NCBI RefSeq assembly: GCF_026230105.1
Contig: NC_079478.1
Location: 31,821,653 to 31,885,652, forward strand
Direction: 5' to 3'
Origin: Diorhabda sublineata
Taxonomy: Eukaryota; Arthropoda; Insecta; Coleoptera; Chrysomelidae
Length of the DNA stretch: 64,000 nucleotides
Each line of letters opens with the position of its first letter. Position 1 is the first letter of the stretch. The notes beneath the pieces are model-generated. The model ran no database searches, was not told the origin of the DNA, and saw only the letters and a program-made list of their open reading frames with translations. Of the stretch, positions 36,149-47,564 are shown piece by piece. The translations under genes were made by a program, and so were the position numbers.

Positions 36149-38726
36149 AAGATTTGATTCTCTTAGATTCTCTTGGGAAAAGCATATTGAGTAATCTGAC
36201 TTACTTTCAAGTTCGTCCTCAAATATCGTTTTCTAAGGGTTCAGATTAATTTTTAGACATTGAATAGTCAGGTGAACTACTTAGGACGCAAAAACTTCGG
36301 ATACTAATCTTAACATAGTAAAATACGCCTGTTATCGATTATTAAATCATAAAGTAACTCGGAACTATTGAAAAAATTGGACAATAGATTTGACAAAAAC
36401 AAGACATAAGTGAACATTATCAACCCCAAAATTCATGGCAACAGACAAAATCTTTGTAAACTAGTGTTATAGAGAACTTGATCTTTTGTTGATCTCTATT
36501 TCACAAAGCTCATTCTGTATGGTATTCAAGCATGATTTCCATTATCTATAGGGGTGGATGTATAAGAAGATATCACTGTAGAGCTTTTGCTCTCAGTAGC
36601 TTCAGTACAGCACATTTGTAAGATATCTAATCTGTACATTTATACAATATATCAGTATTTCATTAGATTAAATGTTATATCTCAGTATTCTTTCTGTTTG
36701 TTTCAATTTTTACGTATATATCTCTTGCTGTAATAAAATTTTGTACTTTTCGTTTAGGTTTATTGTTTATCTCTGGTTAATATTATACTTATTCATATTC
36801 TTATGACTCAATATTTTTCATTGCTGCCTCTGCCTAAAAAATTATTTTCCAAGTCTACTTTTTATCTTTACTTTTCTCTCGACGCAATTTGAGTATCTAC
36901 AAATGCGGCTACTTCCCATTAGTTGTGTGTATTTTTCTTTTTGATTCTAACTATCAATTCCACTTTTCTCTTCTTCTTTATTGTTTCTGCTCATTCATGC
37001 CTCCTCAAACTTCTCTATTTTCTCAAAAAATAATCTATTTTCATGTGTTGTATTGAATTGATTTTTGAGGTATTCCATATCATTTGTTTTTTCTGCTTTT
37101 CCAATATTCGGTTTTGTTTCTGTTACAAATTATAATTTTTCTATGGATTATCCTTTAGAACGGATAAAACTGCATTATTGACATTTTGATTGAAGAAAAA
37201 TAAACACTGTTAGTATAAACGTTTAAATTTGCATACAAGTAACGTTCTATACCTCTTTTGGTGTTTTTGAATAATTAAAAATAACTGAACTGAAAAATAA
37301 GCAGCAGCCATGTATGTGTATCTATTTGAAAATCTTAAATACAACTACTAATATTGCTAGGTGTCAGTTGTTAAAATCTGTAGTAAAAATAAGAATCATC
37401 ATTTGAATAAGCTATCTATATCCTTCAAGGAAATTTTTCACTATCTTCGTATGATGTAAATAAGCAGTTTCATAGCAAAGTTAATCTATCTATAGAAATA
37501 GAAATATAGAATAATAACTTCCATATTATCAATAATTTTATGCCCCATATTTGAATATTTTATCTGTCACGAATAGAAATAATTACTCAACATAATTGAC
37601 GGTTATTTCGATGTATATATTGAATTTTCAATGAAAAACACCCAAATTGTGTGCCATTAATTCAATTTGTCCATTTAATATGCTTTGTGTGGCGTACTCA
37701 ACCAACACGATTTTGAGTAATGGATTTATCTCGTGAAAGGTTCAAAAATGAAATGCTGTAGGACTTTTAGTAACACTTAAAAACGATATACGGTCCAGTT
37801 TCGCGATTAGAACTAATTGTGATAGATGGCGCCATTGCATTTGTGGACATTTAGCGTATATTTCGAGTTACAAGAACGATTTCTTTTAGATTTCTCCAAT
37901 TTATTATTTTTCTCAATACCTACAACAAAAATTGAATAATAATATGACTTTCACATAACTTTTTGAAACGACTACTGTTGTTTATCGAATAACCATGAGC
38001 GATTGGCTTCATAGAGATAATTTATCATTACAAATTAGTATTATAAAAAACCTATCTACTAAAGTTGTAGTCTACTAAGCCTATCAGGTCACAAAACCGA
38101 AAAAAACTAACGTCTTGTACGATTTTATCATTCCCTAGGCTGCTGTTAGCTACTAAAAGAATTGAAAAGCATTTTCGATGCTTCTATGGTAAGCTGCCTC
38201 TTCATTCATCAACAAGAATTAAAAACCATTTCAATTGTTTTAAAAGGATCAGAAAATAATTTATCTCCTTCTCAAGAAATTTCTAAAAAAGCTACATAAA
38301 GTCATTATGTCTGAAAAAAATCAAGTTTCCGTTTATGAGAAAGCGAATCAAATCGGAGAGCAGTAGCAGTCCATGTACCCAATTATATTGTATATGCTGT
38401 TATCTAAGGTAGAAAAAATGTTTCGTATGGAAATTATGCATGAATAGATACTTAAAATAGCTTAACCAATGGTTTTGAGGCATAGAAATCTCAATTTTTT
38501 CAACAATCGTTAGAATCGGGGAAAATCAGGAGTTTGCCCAGGTGGAAGAGTTAAATCATCTTTCAAATCATTGTCATTGCGATCATTGGTCACATGCGAA
38601 CGAATATGCTACCATTTTTCCGTGTTTTTGTAGTTGCAGAGTGATTATTTAAATATAAGTTATTTTGTTATTGCTGTCCTCTTAATTGAGATCCGTATTG
38701 TATCTTTCTATAATTCTATCATCATA
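36149..38726. other. AT-rich, partly pyrimidine-rich stretch
   Basis: No coding region recognised. At 36561 TATAAG is followed 32-40 bases later by two TCAGT motifs (36593 and 36602), a possible core promoter with nothing attached. The plus strand from about 36700 to 37110 is T/C-rich. Confidence 0.4.
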
Positions 38727-38728
38727 TA

Positions 38729-38761
38729 CGAGGATATATTGAAAAATTGTTAACCTACTAC
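38729..38761 (+). repeat. left terminal inverted repeat of the 38.7-kb mariner
   Basis: It pairs with 39781-39812 with few mismatches. TA lies just outside at 38727-38728. Confidence 0.85.
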
Positions 38762-39780
38762 CAAACCAAACAGAATTTCAACGTCAAAATATTTCATTAC
38801 TCAACATATTCTCTCTCTCTTAATTTGATACATTTATTACAGCGAACCTGCAACGTCTGTAGACCTTTCAAAAAAATGTTTATTCTTGCTCTGCAAACCA
38901 GATTTCCACAGCTTTTATTACCTCCTCGTTGGAAGAAAATTTCCGGCCTTTTAAACTTTTTTTTCAGTTGATAAAAGAGATGATAGTCGGACGGAGCCAA
39001 ATCTGGTAAATAAGGGGGGTGTTCTAGTGATTCAAACCCTAAATTACGAATTTTTTGCATGACAACATCAAATTTGTGAAGCAAAAGCTTATCCAGCAGA
39101 TTTTTGGACACGAAACTTCTTAGGTCTCAGAGAACCAGAGTGTCGCCATTCCATCGATTGTTTCTTTGCCTCTGTGTCCAAGTCTCATCAATAGTAACAA
39201 TTCGGTTTAAGAAGTTTTCAAATCGAGTACAGAATGAACGCGATGCTTTTACCCTTCACTCTTTTGGTCGACATTCAAACATTTGGGGACCCATTTTGCA
39301 GTAATTTTTCTCATGTCCAAATTGACGTGAACTATATGATAAACGCATTCGTATGAAATATTTAATGCTCCAGATATCCGTTTTAGTCCAATTAGACGGT
39401 CTGATAAAATCATGTCATGAACCGTATCGATATTTTCGGAAACTGACACAGAAACTGGCCTTCCCGATCATCTTCAATGTAAACTTTAATTCTTTTGAAG
39501 CTTGCAGTCCAATTTTTCCAGGTCGCATACGAAGGACATCAAGAGTATAAAGCATATCTTTGTAAATCTACTCACCTGTTTATCCTTTTAAATACAGGTA
39601 CTTGATGATGGCTCGATACTCAAATTTTTCGATTCTCACAATTTCGGTAAACATATTTTTTCTTTTAATTTATTGCGTAACTCTGGTTTACTTTTTTGAC
39701 GTCAAACTTTACACTTACACTTCTGATAAGTTATTGTTCGTTGCTATGGTAACGGAATATTTTGTTTATGCTTGGAACTG

Positions 39781-39812
39781 ATCTAGGCTAACTAGATATC
39801 AATACATCCTCG
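39781..39812 (-). repeat. right terminal inverted repeat of the 38.7-kb mariner
   Basis: Read on the minus strand: CGAGGATGTATTGATATCTA then GTTAGCCT. TA lies just outside at 39813-39814. Confidence 0.85.
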
Positions 39813-39814
39813 TA

Positions 39815-41760
39815 AATGTAGTTTGAAGTATACTTGAAGCTTTTTCTCTACGATGAGAGGTATTTCTATGCCATATCCTGAATGTGAAGTTAATGTGAAC
39901 AGGGCTGTTCCACCAGGGTGGTTGCTGAAGACGTATTCAAAGGTTCATGACTTTCTTCTCACAAACTTTTTTGTGTTCATATTCTTCATTCAAAATACCT
40001 ACCTACCCAATAGAAAAAATATGATAGGTGAGATTAAGCTTGTCGCTTTTATTAAAAAAAATTAGAATAGGAATGTTGTAGATAAAAGTACAATAAAAAG
40101 ACACAAATTAAATGAAGATGTATCCCAGATATTTATAATGAATAATAGATAAGAAACAGAAAAACTAGATATGAACAGGAGCTAGGTGTAACTGGAAATA
40201 GTTTTCCGGTCAATATTTAAAATATCTATTCCATTTTAAATAATTTCGAGTTAAATTATGCTACGTTATACTAAATAATGACTAATATGACTGTATCAAA
40301 ATTGTAGTTTTGTTTATTTTTTTATTTTGTAATTTCCTTGCTGGAAGTACTAGCAGTAAATTTATTATTGTGAATGATAAGTTAAGAAAATTCTGATTCA
40401 TGCTCAAAACAATTTTTTCTTCCACAAAAATAGTTAGGTCAACCCTTCTTATACCCTGTTTCAAGTATGATTCCAGTTGGTGGGATTGTTTGAGTCATAT
40501 CTCATTTATTATTAAAATACCAATAAAATTCCACCCACATCTATATTGAAACTAAAATTAAGCAAAAATGTACCTACACCAGTGAGGTACTGCAAGATAT
40601 ATAATAAATTTTCTGAATTCTATAAAAAAAAATATGGTGTTTTAAGAGATAAATTATCTAGAAGTTCCCCCACTAGTTAATTCGAATAACTGGCTAGAGA
40701 GAGGTGATTTTATTAAATTGTAGTTAACTTAGCTCAGGAAGCATTATTTATATATGGGGTTGAGTTATCCTGTGATTAAGATGAGCACACCTTCTTAATG
40801 AAACGACACTTCTTCCAATTTTATTAAGCCATTATTGAAATAATAGAAGTGAAAGTGTAGACGTTGAAAAATTAAATTATTATCGTGCTGGTAACGCATA
40901 ATTTTTGATTCAAATTATCTTGTTCGCTATTCACACATTCGAATACCAACGAAATGTTTCAACAAAGATGACCACTATTAACGATAAACCGTAGGTGACC
41001 TGCTTAACTTGAGAATCCATTAATTGAAGAACTGGATTTCTATTTCGATCTCATATTGTTAATGGGGGTATTATTGTTCAGTGAGCTTTTTAGTGTAAGA
41101 TATTCAGAGAGTATATCAAAATAACATTACGTCACCAGAAGTCAATGGAACACGAAATATATTTGTTACAAAAAGTTTAATCATTCCGTCTATTAGAGGA
41201 CATTATTTGGCTTTATGTCATTTTTAGAAAAGTTATTATCACACTCTTCAAAAAATATTTTCTTGACCTAGATACCGTAGCAAGTACCCATATCACGAAT
41301 ATATTTATGAAAGTGCCAAGTAAGCTCTTGTTGAGTTGTCATGTGTTCAATACTCTCTTTCAATCACTAAATTTTCATTCTAATATTATCATCTTGTCTT
41401 TAAATTCGTTATTTTGTGAAAAAGACTTATGTTGAATATTTTGTTTTGAAATGGACTAACTAGATATACTATGGGTTTTCTATTGAGTCTTTTTCATTTG
41501 TTTGGTAGCATTTCTTAAGCTATTGATTTTGCTTTTCAACTGTTCCACGATTTTTCTGGTAGCAGCGTCAAACTAGCGATACTTGCTGATTCTACTACAT
41601 TCATTTGGCAGATATGCAATACAATTATTTCAATTTATCTCTATTATTGATAATAATTAGACAACTCGATGTTTCAGATAAAATAACATTGCTTATGATG
41701 TAATAGATCTCGGTCAAAGCTGTCTTTAGTTTCATGTCATAAGTACCAAATTAAGCTAGT
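39815..41760. other. AT-rich intergenic stretch
   Basis: No gene recognised. The frame 39853-40065 (+, 70 codons) has a reasonable start but no motif. Confidence 0.45.
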
Positions 41761-41893
41761 GAAAGTCCAAGAATAAATTCTATATGCAGAAAAAAGTCTC
41801 ATACATTTTACGGGAAATGGATTTCCAAGATGCGGTGCCATAGCAGTTACATTTTTTTAAATGAAACACCCTATATTTTTTACATATTTTCAA

Positions 41894-41935
41894 TCAGTTT
41901 ATTATTAGTTCTTGAGATATTTTGAATTTTTAGTT
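41894..41935 (+). repeat. left inverted arm of the 41.8-kb relic
   Basis: It contains AGTTCTTGAGATATTTT, found inverted at 43156-43173, with further partial matching on both sides. It is subterminal rather than terminal in position. Confidence 0.55.
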
Positions 41936-43153
41936 GTGAATCATCCTTATTTGTCAAAAACTGACATTTCATCATTGGTGCTGGAAATTTTAGAGGTTGA
42001 ATTGCAAATACGAAGAAAAACGAATATATTACAGATAATCTACAGGAACGAAACAATAAGATGTTAACCTATTTAATACAGTAAACCTACACGTCTTGAT
42101 TATCACAATAGATGCTCGAAATGACCTCTGAAGACATCTATTCATACTTGTAAGCAATAATTCGAAGAGTTACTCACATTACTTAATATTTCTATTGTAA
42201 CATTCCGAAATTCATTCCGTATTTCCCATAATATCGTCCCTTATTGTCGGAGGAATTGTGACCCCAGAAAAATTAGTTCTTTTTATTCAAATCTAGGGAC
42301 CTTGGTGGTCACTGAACTGGACCATCACTTTCGATCCAACTTCCAGGATATTGATCCATTAAATAACTGATTAGCGTGAGCAGACGCACCATCATGAAAA
42401 GACCACATCGTTTGATGTGTACCCTCAATAAAAGAGGTTATTGGTTTACTAGAAAATCGAAATACATCCCAGTATTTGAATGTTCCTTAAACATAGATGG
42501 TTCTACCACATATTTATCAACAATACCGTTAAAATTTGACATTTTTATCAATAGTAGAAAATAGTCGAAAAAGTTTTTCCGTTGATTAATTTTTCGTAAA
42601 GGCCACCTACAAAATGGTAGTCTTCTTTCAAAATCAACTTCATTTAATTCCTGTTGCAAGTAAATGTGGTAAGTATGCATTTTGTTTTTGTTAAGGATTC
42701 TTAGCACACCGTTGTAGCTCAGTTCTTGTACGCTGGAAATACACTTATGTTTAAGTTTTCAGTAACTGCCAACAAAACATCAATTTCATTTCTGTCTGTC
42801 GCAAAAGTTTTTAATCGTTAATACTTTTCATAATTAGTCGAACCGGAGTGATTGTACCACTCCATCAATCTCTCCTAGCTGCTCTTATGGGTTGTCGCAT
42901 TTCAGAAAGACGTTGCGGTATACTCTTGCTGATAGTATGTCGTTTCTACTGCGATATCCAAATTATATCAATCATTTCATTCATTTTTGCCTTAGTTCAA
43001 ATTCTTCAAAACACTAAAAGATGTACCGACCCCTAAATTAGGAAACATTAATGTAGCTATCGCCATTTCATGTCACTGTCGAATATCAGTTTCTGAAACA
43101 CAAATCTTAACTAACTAATTGTTAAATTATTAGGTATCGGTACATAATTATTG

Positions 43154-43195
43154 TTAAAAATATCTCAAGAACTGATTTTATTAGATATAAGAAAT
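43154..43195 (-). repeat. right inverted arm of the 41.8-kb relic
   Basis: The reverse complement reads CAGTTCTTGAGATATTTTTA and matches the left arm. Confidence 0.55.
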
Positions 43196-43245
43196 GCAAT
43201 ATAAAAAATAAGCATGTTGGTAGTACTTTTCGATACTCACATAAA

Positions 43246-43275
43246 ATACAGAGTGACTTTTGAAAAAAACCGACA
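43246..43275. repeat. transposon end-like motif
   Basis: TACAGAGTGACTTTTGAAAA resembles the motif TATACAGAGTGGACCACTGA at 29493 and the AGGGTGTTTCATTT motif seen inverted near 41870. I take it as an end or subterminal block of a D,D37D-type element, but I cannot assign its partner. Confidence 0.4.
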
Positions 43276-43464
43276 AATAATTAATCAGATTCAATGAATA
43301 TTAACGTAATTAGTAGCTTCCCACTTTAATACTATTCCATTGCTTTGTTTGCAACATATCTTCATTATTGGATTTCCTTAACTTTGTACAGGGTAACAAA
43401 TTTCAAAATAGCCCGTGGAACACATCACAACTCTATATTATTATAATTAGGAAGTCAAGCTTCA

Positions 43465-43545
43465 ATAAAATATAGGATGTTTTATTTGAAGAAATGTATC
43501 TTTAATACAGCACAGCATTCTGGCATATCCTGTGATATTGTGAAT
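43465..43545. repeat. fragment homologous to the left arm region at 41.8 kb
   Basis: AAAATATAGGATGTTTTATT, then GAAATGTA, then GCATTCTGGCATATCC, runs parallel to the reverse complement of 41800-41876 (AAAATATAGGGTGTTTCATT, AAATGTA, GCATCTTGGAAATCC). This is an extra copy of the arm, displaced by about 300 bases from the expected right arm. Confidence 0.5.
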
Positions 43546-44103
43546 CATTTCAATCTGTGACACACTAACGAAGACTATAATCCCTTTCAACTTTCCAAAT
43601 TGTTGTCTCATTGATTTTTATCACAGTAATCAATCACTCTGCATTTAATAGCTTCGAAATTTAATGTATAAAACCTGCTTACTTATATCCGTTATAATAT
43701 AAATAACAATCACTCAGTTTGTGAGAGAACCTCATTGTTAAACTTGCAGATTGCACTATCTACTTGAGTGGAACGAGGAGTAGAAAGGTGCAGACCATTT
43801 ATGCATTTCAACATTAATTGTAGGAAATAGGAATCCCTCAATTAGAGAACATAATCCTAATAGGGTCGTCAAGTTTCATCTCCTCTTTACTATTACAATA
43901 AAATTGAACTACTTATTCACTTGTTTGTTCTATGATATACTCTGAAACCTATTTTTTTAAAAAATAATTTCATGAAAAAAAATTCTACTCGTTCAGTAGA
44001 AATTCTATGGTTTGAACAAATTTTCCATGTTGAATCATGTCTTTGAAATTGATAACACACATATGTTATGTTAATATAATCAACATACAACTTTTTATTT
44101 TAT
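43546..44103. other. spacer between two Tc1/mariner relics
   Basis: No coding signal. The 3' flank and end of the next relic should lie here or further left (GTACAGGGTAACAAATTTCA at 43387 is one candidate end), but no matching repeat could be fixed. Confidence 0.35.
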
Positions 44104-45143
44104 TTCAAATATACATCTGGGAAATTCATTTTTTGAAAAGAACATCATTCAGGTGTGCACCATTACGCTGAAAATATTCCTCGAATCTATATCTCAAATT
44201 GGTAAAAACTCGCTGGCACATTGCGCGGGGAATAACTACTATTTCTTCTCGGATATTGGTTTTCAACTGATGAAGTGAGGCTGCGTTATTGAAGTAGACT
44301 CTACTTTTCAGGAATCCCCACATAAAAAAATTTGGTGGTGTTAGGTTCGGACTTCTAGTCGGCCATGCAATGTCATCCCGGCGAGATATCAGTTTCCCAG
44401 AAAACGACTGCCAAAGAGGCATCAGAAATATGTATGTATGGCTATGTATCGTTACATATACAGTGACAGATTGGCCCTGTTGATTTTGAAAGAAATAGGG
44501 TCCTATAATTCCGTGCGCTGATATGGCCGCCCAAACGGTTACTTTCTAAGAATGCAGAGGCTTCTGATGTTTGGCACGTGGGTTATCTGCAACCAAGTAA
44601 CGGTAATTCTGTCTATTGACATGTCCATTTAAGTGAAATGGGCTTCGTCGGTGAACAGAATATTGTTGAAACTCTGAAAGCATTCCAACAATATTCCAAC
44701 AAAAGCCCCTTCATTAAATTTAAATCATTTGGCTGTGATTTATGTACAACTTGAATTTTATATGGGTGTAATTTCATATCTTGCGACAAAATGCGACGCA
44801 AAGATGTTCTGGATAACACAAGTTTGGTTGATCGCTTGCGAGTCGATAGACCAGGATTACGATGAACTGAAACTATAACTTGTTGAATTGTGTCCTCTGT
44901 TGATCTTGCGCGTCCCTGATTAAGAGTCGAATCAGAACTTTCTGACCTACGATCGAATCACACTTTTCCTCGGACACTGATTTATGTCATGTAATCGAAA
45001 CTCACTTCGAAACGAACGTCGAACAACGCGACTAAATTTCCAAGAACCGAGCTACTCATTCCCACCACCCGCGCAGCTTCCACTCATAACGTTTAAACGC
45101 AAGAGAGTTTGTAAAATCGTACGCCTTCCTGGCCCACCCTGTA
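44104..45143 (-). pseudogene. Tc1/mariner-type transposase, near full-length, broken
   Basis: A minus-strand relic readable from the second DNA-binding helix region to the C-terminus. From about 44920: QGRARSTEDTIQQVIVSVHR, then LSTRKRSTKLVLSRTSLRRI, then LHPYKIQVV (frame 44613-44819). Near 44680 comes NNILFTDEAHF, the first catalytic block with its aspartate, then NGHVNRQNYRY after a frameshift, then KVTVWAAISAHGIIGPYFFQ. The second catalytic block is lost. In the frame 44126-44422 comes SRRDDIAWPTRSPNLTPPNF, then FMWGFLKSRVYF. Here the third catalytic aspartate is mutated to asparagine (SPN in place of SPD). The C-terminus RRNGAHL-type ending is kept as QRNGAHLNDVLF. The right end carries TACAGGGTGGGCCAGGAAGG on the minus strand, a plausible terminal repeat ending at 45143. 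Confidence 0.85.
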
Positions 45144-46004
45144 CAAAATTTTAATGAAACGTATCACTTAAATCATCTTAATCACGATTGTGCATTGAAA
45201 ATCACAGTCGTTTGAAGAAGCAAATAAATGTACAAAAGTTATTAGAAATTACAAATTGATAAAGACACAATTTTACCTTTGACTTTACAACTGTAAACTA
45301 ACGATAGATTCTTCATAAAATATATAAAATTGCAGGTGTTATTTTTCAGACATTTTAAATATGAATAAATTGATTACGCTGCTGATGGAAGGTCGGAATA
45401 TACTAATAGTTTAGAAAATTATCATATTGAACTATGAGAATTGAGGAGTCTAAAGTGAAAGTATCAAATAATTTTATCAAGACGTTCTCATTTATCGTTT
45501 CGTTGCGGCTACCTGAATATTCCAATATAATTACATAATACGATAAATGTGGTTACATACAGATATACCTTTGTAATTTTAGGCACTCCTTTATTTTGTA
45601 TTGAATATTTGATATTTATATCCAATTTCAATAATAGAAATAACGAGATATATTGGAAGCAGCAACCTGAGTATAACCACAATCAACTAAATAAGTCGAA
45701 CAATTGTGAAAGCAAAACATATTGACAAGAAGTAGTTAATGGAAATTATTTTAGTGATGGATAGCTTATATTGATCAGGAACGATTATAATATATACAAG
45801 CCGTCCCAACTCAAATGACTGCTAAAATAATAACTTACACTTATATAATTGCCCAAATGAATTATAGAAAAGCTCCATCATCTAAGAGGCATATCCAGTT
45901 TCCTGATGTTTTGTCCTTTAAAGTAAACGTAACTAGGCGTGTCAGATCTGTGACGTTTCAATCATATGCTAGCCAGACAGATCCGCCTAGTACCAGTCCT
46001 ACTG
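45144..46004. other. AT-rich intergenic stretch
   Basis: No gene recognised. The start of the 108-codon frame 45815-46141 lies here and shows no motif in its first half. Confidence 0.4.
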
Positions 46005-46120
46005 CGGGTGTTATGCTTCACCTTGACAATGCTGGTTCAAATGCATTTCAATGCGCGACAGCTGTTTTTGGAGAATTAAGAAGAAAGATTTTTGATTTTT
46101 TACACTCCTATACTGATCTT
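46005..46120 (+). pseudogene. possible mariner transposase fragment
   Basis: Within the open frame 45815-46141 the segment GVMLHLDNAGSNAFQCATAV followed by FGELRRKIFDFL resembles the mariner second catalytic block (G-V-x-L-L-H-D-N-A-R-P-H-T-A, then F-x-W-x-x-F-x-H-P-P-Y). The aspartate of the DN pair is kept. The following Y-T-D-L may be a trace of the third block. Only about 38 codons match, so this is a tentative call. Confidence 0.4.
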
Positions 46121-46653
46121 TTCTCTCAGCGGTTTTCTTAGATTCTTGCCAATCGAGAAATTTTCGTTCTTTCGTTAACTATATAAGGATATAAAAGATG
46201 AGAGATGACAGATACAAGTCTTTCAATTCTGACTATGACAACATTGCAAAATTGACGAAACATCTCTGGTGGAAATATCTGTTTTTAATTTCTAAAAATG
46301 AAAAGAATAGGGAGATAATTTGTATTATCAAATAGATTATTCAAAATTATCTCGTCAACTTCCATAAAGTTTTTTATTCATATTTGTTTCTAGGAAATTT
46401 CCGAGTACATCTAGAGTACGGCTTTGTTGAACTATTCTTTGACATAAATCTTCTAGAGGTCTCAGGGTTATGTTGCGAATACATCTAATTTGAAATTATC
46501 CGATAGAAAGAAGAAAACCATTTAGAAAGATTAAATGGGATGATTGTAAGTTTACGAAGAATGTGATCCAAAAATGTCACTACATATTAGCGCTAAGATT
46601 TTGAATCTAGTTCTATGGGAATGACTTTCAATTGGTAAATTGGATATAATATT

Positions 46654-46698
46654 CAATGCAATATCTATAATATATAAGATATCATAGATATTGCATTG
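46654..46698. repeat. perfect hairpin with 15-bp arms
   Basis: CAATGCAATATCTAT at 46654-46668 is followed after 15 bases by its exact reverse complement at 46684-46698. The loop is AT-rich. It could be a small palindromic element remnant or simply a fold-back; it is too short for a typical animal pre-microRNA. Confidence 0.85.
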
Positions 46699-47564
46699 TA
46701 CCTTCTATTCATAATTTGATTCCACTTACATAACAATGTTTTGACAAGAAAAATCTCTGGGTTGTACTCCACCTTCTATTTGAACTTAGAATCGTCGATC
46801 TCCAACAGAAAAAATATTGTAGCCACACAAACATGTAAATCTAAAATCAACAACTTGTTCGCTACTTTGAGGTCGCCCCTATTTACACAAGGGATTTTCA
46901 CAAAGTTTTAACGATCAATTTTGTCATAGAAGAAATAAATCAAAACGAAAATAAGTTATAATGTTATCCTAAGTTCTCTTATGTTTTCTTATAAAATTCT
47001 TGTCTTAGCTCTCAGGCCGATTTTACAAACCATTATTCCAGGGAAATTATTCCGAAAACTTTGAAAAGAATAACATCTACAATAAAACATTTGCCAATGT
47101 TTGCCCAAGTCACTTCAATATTAAAATTGAGTTTTGAGGAAATAGGGTTCGGTCTGAAGAAAATTTTATTCGGATGTTTCGAAAGCATCGGACTAATAAA
47201 ATAAAAAAAAATCGAAGACGCTTCGAAATTGAGCAGTTTAGCATTTTGCATGTTAAGTATTGCAAATTACATTATAAATTCAGAATAAATTAGTAGATTA
47301 CAAAACTTCCAGAAGTATACAGTATTGCCCCAGAGAGCATTAAGCAACTTTGTTGAAACTATAATCGACCGAATCAGTTCTTTTTTCTCTGGCGTTTAGT
47401 GAGGTTGTATAGTGTCAGGATCTTAAAAAAAAAAAAAGAATTAAACTCAAATATTTAAATTTATGTTCAACAAATTAATACACATTATTATGGTTTGTTA
47501 TGTCCAATCACAACTGAATTTTCATTATGTTGGATTGAAACTTGACACTTTTTAGACTTTAGAA
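46699..47564. other. AT-rich intergenic stretch
   Basis: No gene recognised. The minus-strand frame 47033-47251 (72 codons) has no motif. A run of A occurs near 47427. Confidence 0.45.

Larger units (their letters stand above)
38729..39812 (-). mobile_element. mariner element (GAGGATATATTG ends), decayed
   Basis: The ends are CGAGGATATATTGAAAAATT on the left and, on the other strand, CGAGGATGTATTGATATCTA on the right. Both then run into GTTA(A/G)CCT, and both are flanked by TA. Length is 1084 bp. The minus-strand frame 38797-39111 contains the third catalytic block HPPYLPDLAPSDYHLF followed by QLKKKFKRPE, but the region where HDN should stand reads HKFDVV. The frame 39249-39449 holds IDTVHDMILSDRLIGLKRIS and then ECVYHIVHVNLDMRKITAKW, the helix-turn-helix region. 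Between them come EAKKQSMEWRHSGS fragments. Frameshifts and stops separate these parts, so no active transposase is encoded. A broken end of the same family lies at 62.2 kb. Confidence 0.92.
41761..43245 (-). mobile_element. Tc1/mariner (D,D37D type) relic with inverted arms
   Basis: The minus-strand frame 42438-42707 reads MLRILNKNKMHTYHIYLQQE and then LNEVDFERRLPFC. This matches the segment between the DNA-binding and catalytic parts of the family (compare DDFDRRLEFCE in the 22.8-kb transposase), and NGIVDKYV follows. Around 42410-42350 another frame reads MMWSFHDGASAHANQLFNGS, a trace of the second catalytic block QQDGAPPH-A, with H replacing a Q. The third block is decayed near 42310-42280. 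Outside the coding relic, AGTTCTTGAGATATTTT at 41907-41923 recurs inverted at 43156-43173 within longer, weaker matching arms. The left arm contains AAATGAAACACCCTATATTT. The outer boundaries are uncertain. Confidence 0.65.

Noticed and set aside
39104..39550. Plus-strand frames over the 38.7-kb mariner
   Set aside because: They are antisense shadows of the minus-strand transposase relic, whose motifs are clear.
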